From Massilia putida (lineage in GTDB: Bacteria > Pseudomonadota > Gammaproteobacteria > Burkholderiales > Burkholderiaceae_D): a stretch of 64,000 bases of DNA. The stretch lies in NCBI RefSeq assembly GCF_001941825.1, contig NZ_CP019038.1, positions 124,001 through 188,000 on the forward strand, read 5' to 3'. A model generated the notes under the pieces. That model was not told the DNA's origin, did no database searches, and saw nothing but the letters and a program-made list of their open reading frames with translations. A program made the position numbers and the translations under genes. Shown here in pieces: positions 63,235 through 64,000 of this stretch (positions are counted from its first letter, which is position 1; every line of letters begins with the position of its first letter).

Positions 63235-64000
63235 CTACACCGTTTCCGCTTCGATCCGGCTCGCCGTCGCCGGCGACGTGGGCCGGATCGCCTCCGTCAG
63301 CTCCGTGATCGACGAGCCGCAGCCGAAGACGAGCACGTCGCCCGGCTCGCAGCGCGCGAGGCCGGCGCGGATCGCCTCGTGCACGTTCAGCTCGACCTGA
63401 AGATGGTCTCCTTCGAATTTGCCGAGGCGCGCGCCCTGCACGAGCAGCGCCGCCACGTCGCCCGCCGCGCGGCCGCGGTTTTCCGTCTCGTACACGACCA
63501 GGTCGTCGAAGCCGGCCGCGCACGTCTCGCCGATGGCGACGAGGTCTTCGTCGCGGCGGTCGCCCGGTGCCGCGACGACGCCCACGAGGCGGCCCGGCGT
63601 CAGGGCGCGTGCCGTCTCGGCCAGCGCGGCATAGGCGGCCGTGTTGTGCGCGTAGTCGAAGATGACGGTCACGCCGTCGACATCGAACACGTTCGAGCGC
63701 AGCGGGTTGTGCTTCCAGTCGGAGACGAAGGTGCGCAGGCCGGCCGCGATCTCCAAGTTGCCGAAACCCGTCACGGCCAGGGCGGCGGCCGCCGCGAGCC
63801 CGTTGGCGATGTTGTAGCGCGCGGCGCCCTTCATCGTGCACGGCATCGTGCGCACGTCCAGCAGCGCCTCGTGGCGCGCGCCGGTCGCCAGCACCATGAC
63901 ATTGTCTTCGAGGTAGACGGCGCGGCCCCCGTTTTCCAGGTGGCGCAGCAGGATGGGATTGTCGGGGTCCAGCGAGAAATACAGGATTTCCACGGCGTGC
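63235..64000 (-). CDS. Second cyanophycin-synthetase homologue (partial, N-terminus beyond the right edge)
   Basis: About 255 residues of the C-terminal end are in the window and the frame is open at the edge. VEILYFSLDPDNPILLRHLENGGRAVYLEDN, RYNIANGLAAAAALAV, NPLRSNVFDVDGVTVIFDYAHNTAAYAALAETAR and APGDRRDEDLVAIGETCA (each within one block) parallel the same regions of the gene at 57806, though clearly diverged. This is the Mur-ligase half of a CphA-type enzyme. It probably starts the minus-strand transcript continuing into the hybrid kinase, 62 bp downstream. The ATP-grasp half cannot be checked here. Confidence 0.85.
   Translation of the reverse strand, partial: HAVEILYFSLDPDNPILLRHLENGGRAVYLEDNVMVLATGARHEALLDVRTMPCTMKGAARYNIANGLAAAAALAVTGFGNLEIAAGLRTFVSDWKHNPLRSNVFDVDGVTVIFDYAHNTAAYAALAETARALTPGRLVGVVAAPGDRRDEDLVAIGETCAAGFDDLVVYETENRGRAAGDVAALLVQGARLGKFEGDHLQVELNVHEAIRAGLARCEPGDVLVFGCGSSITELTEAIRPTSPATASRIEAETV

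Overview
The window is GC-rich, compactly coded DNA of the kind found in Betaproteobacteria. The gene content (dnaQ next to a tRNA-Val, TonB-linked polysaccharide utilisation, a PEP-CTERM-type protein, cyanophycin-synthetase-like genes, an aerobic 2-aminobenzoyl-CoA pathway) suggests Oxalobacteraceae such as Massilia, Telluria or Duganella. This is inference from gene content; no 16S gene is present.

Layout. (1) 1-4010: an AT-richer island edge with three consecutive tyrosine recombinases on the minus strand, the leading one frameshifted twice, and a pair of 16-bp direct repeats at the boundary. (2) 4090-5001: core genes dnaQ and tRNA-Val(CAC) with a terminator. (3) 5083-9301: a membrane-anchored AraC-type regulator and a GH74-like lipoprotein; a 39-bp element occurs upstream of each. 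(4) 9428-17141: one overlapping operon for aerobic 2-aminobenzoate breakdown through CoA thioesters (ligase, monooxygenase/reductase fusion, SDR, MarR regulator, enoyl-CoA hydratase, acyl-CoA dehydrogenase, RidA), preceded by a palindromic candidate operator. (5) 17173-39062: a polyuronate utilisation locus with a polysaccharide lyase, a beta-helix glycosidase, a TonB-dependent receptor, GH43, GH88, an MFS transporter, kduI, kduD, kdgK, an aldose-epimerase-like protein, an AGE-type epimerase and a LacI regulator. A 14-bp operator close to TGTTATCGATAACA recurs in front of these units, including the lacI gene itself. The locus is decaying: a GH2 gene reduced to its two ends, an AGE gene with a central deletion, a frameshifted kdgK, a PEP-CTERM gene with a stop and frameshifts, and a permease split by an IS256-family element with perfect 8-bp target duplications.

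(6) 39076-42180: small envelope and housekeeping genes (SYLF, DUF2784, HdeD, DUF427, M15 peptidase). (7) 42177-48183: an unfamiliar signalling block with an HTH-ATPase, an FHA sigma-54 activator, a Ser/Thr kinase with TPRs, a small beta-rich protein and two tandem secreted peptides. The small protein and one peptide share the string PEVVVGS, and the other peptide has PEMQVGT at the same place. This is my best candidate for an undescribed system. (8) 48299-54452: AI-2E-family permease, a truncated MetNI-like ABC pair beside an SfnB/DszC-like flavin monooxygenase, a LysE exporter and a metallophosphoesterase. (9) 54702-64000: an amino-acid permease, a haem-oxygenase-like iron enzyme, a cyanophycin-synthetase homologue whose ATP-grasp half is gutted, a five-PAS hybrid histidine kinase, and the C-terminal end of a second cyanophycin-synthetase homologue leaving the window.

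How the parts fit. The uronate locus would cut acidic polysaccharide outside the cell, import fragments through the TonB receptor and the MFS carrier, remove unsaturated uronyl ends with GH88, and feed kduI, kduD and kdgK. LacI would repress all units together. Because kdgK and the epimerase are broken, the route may depend on copies elsewhere in the genome.
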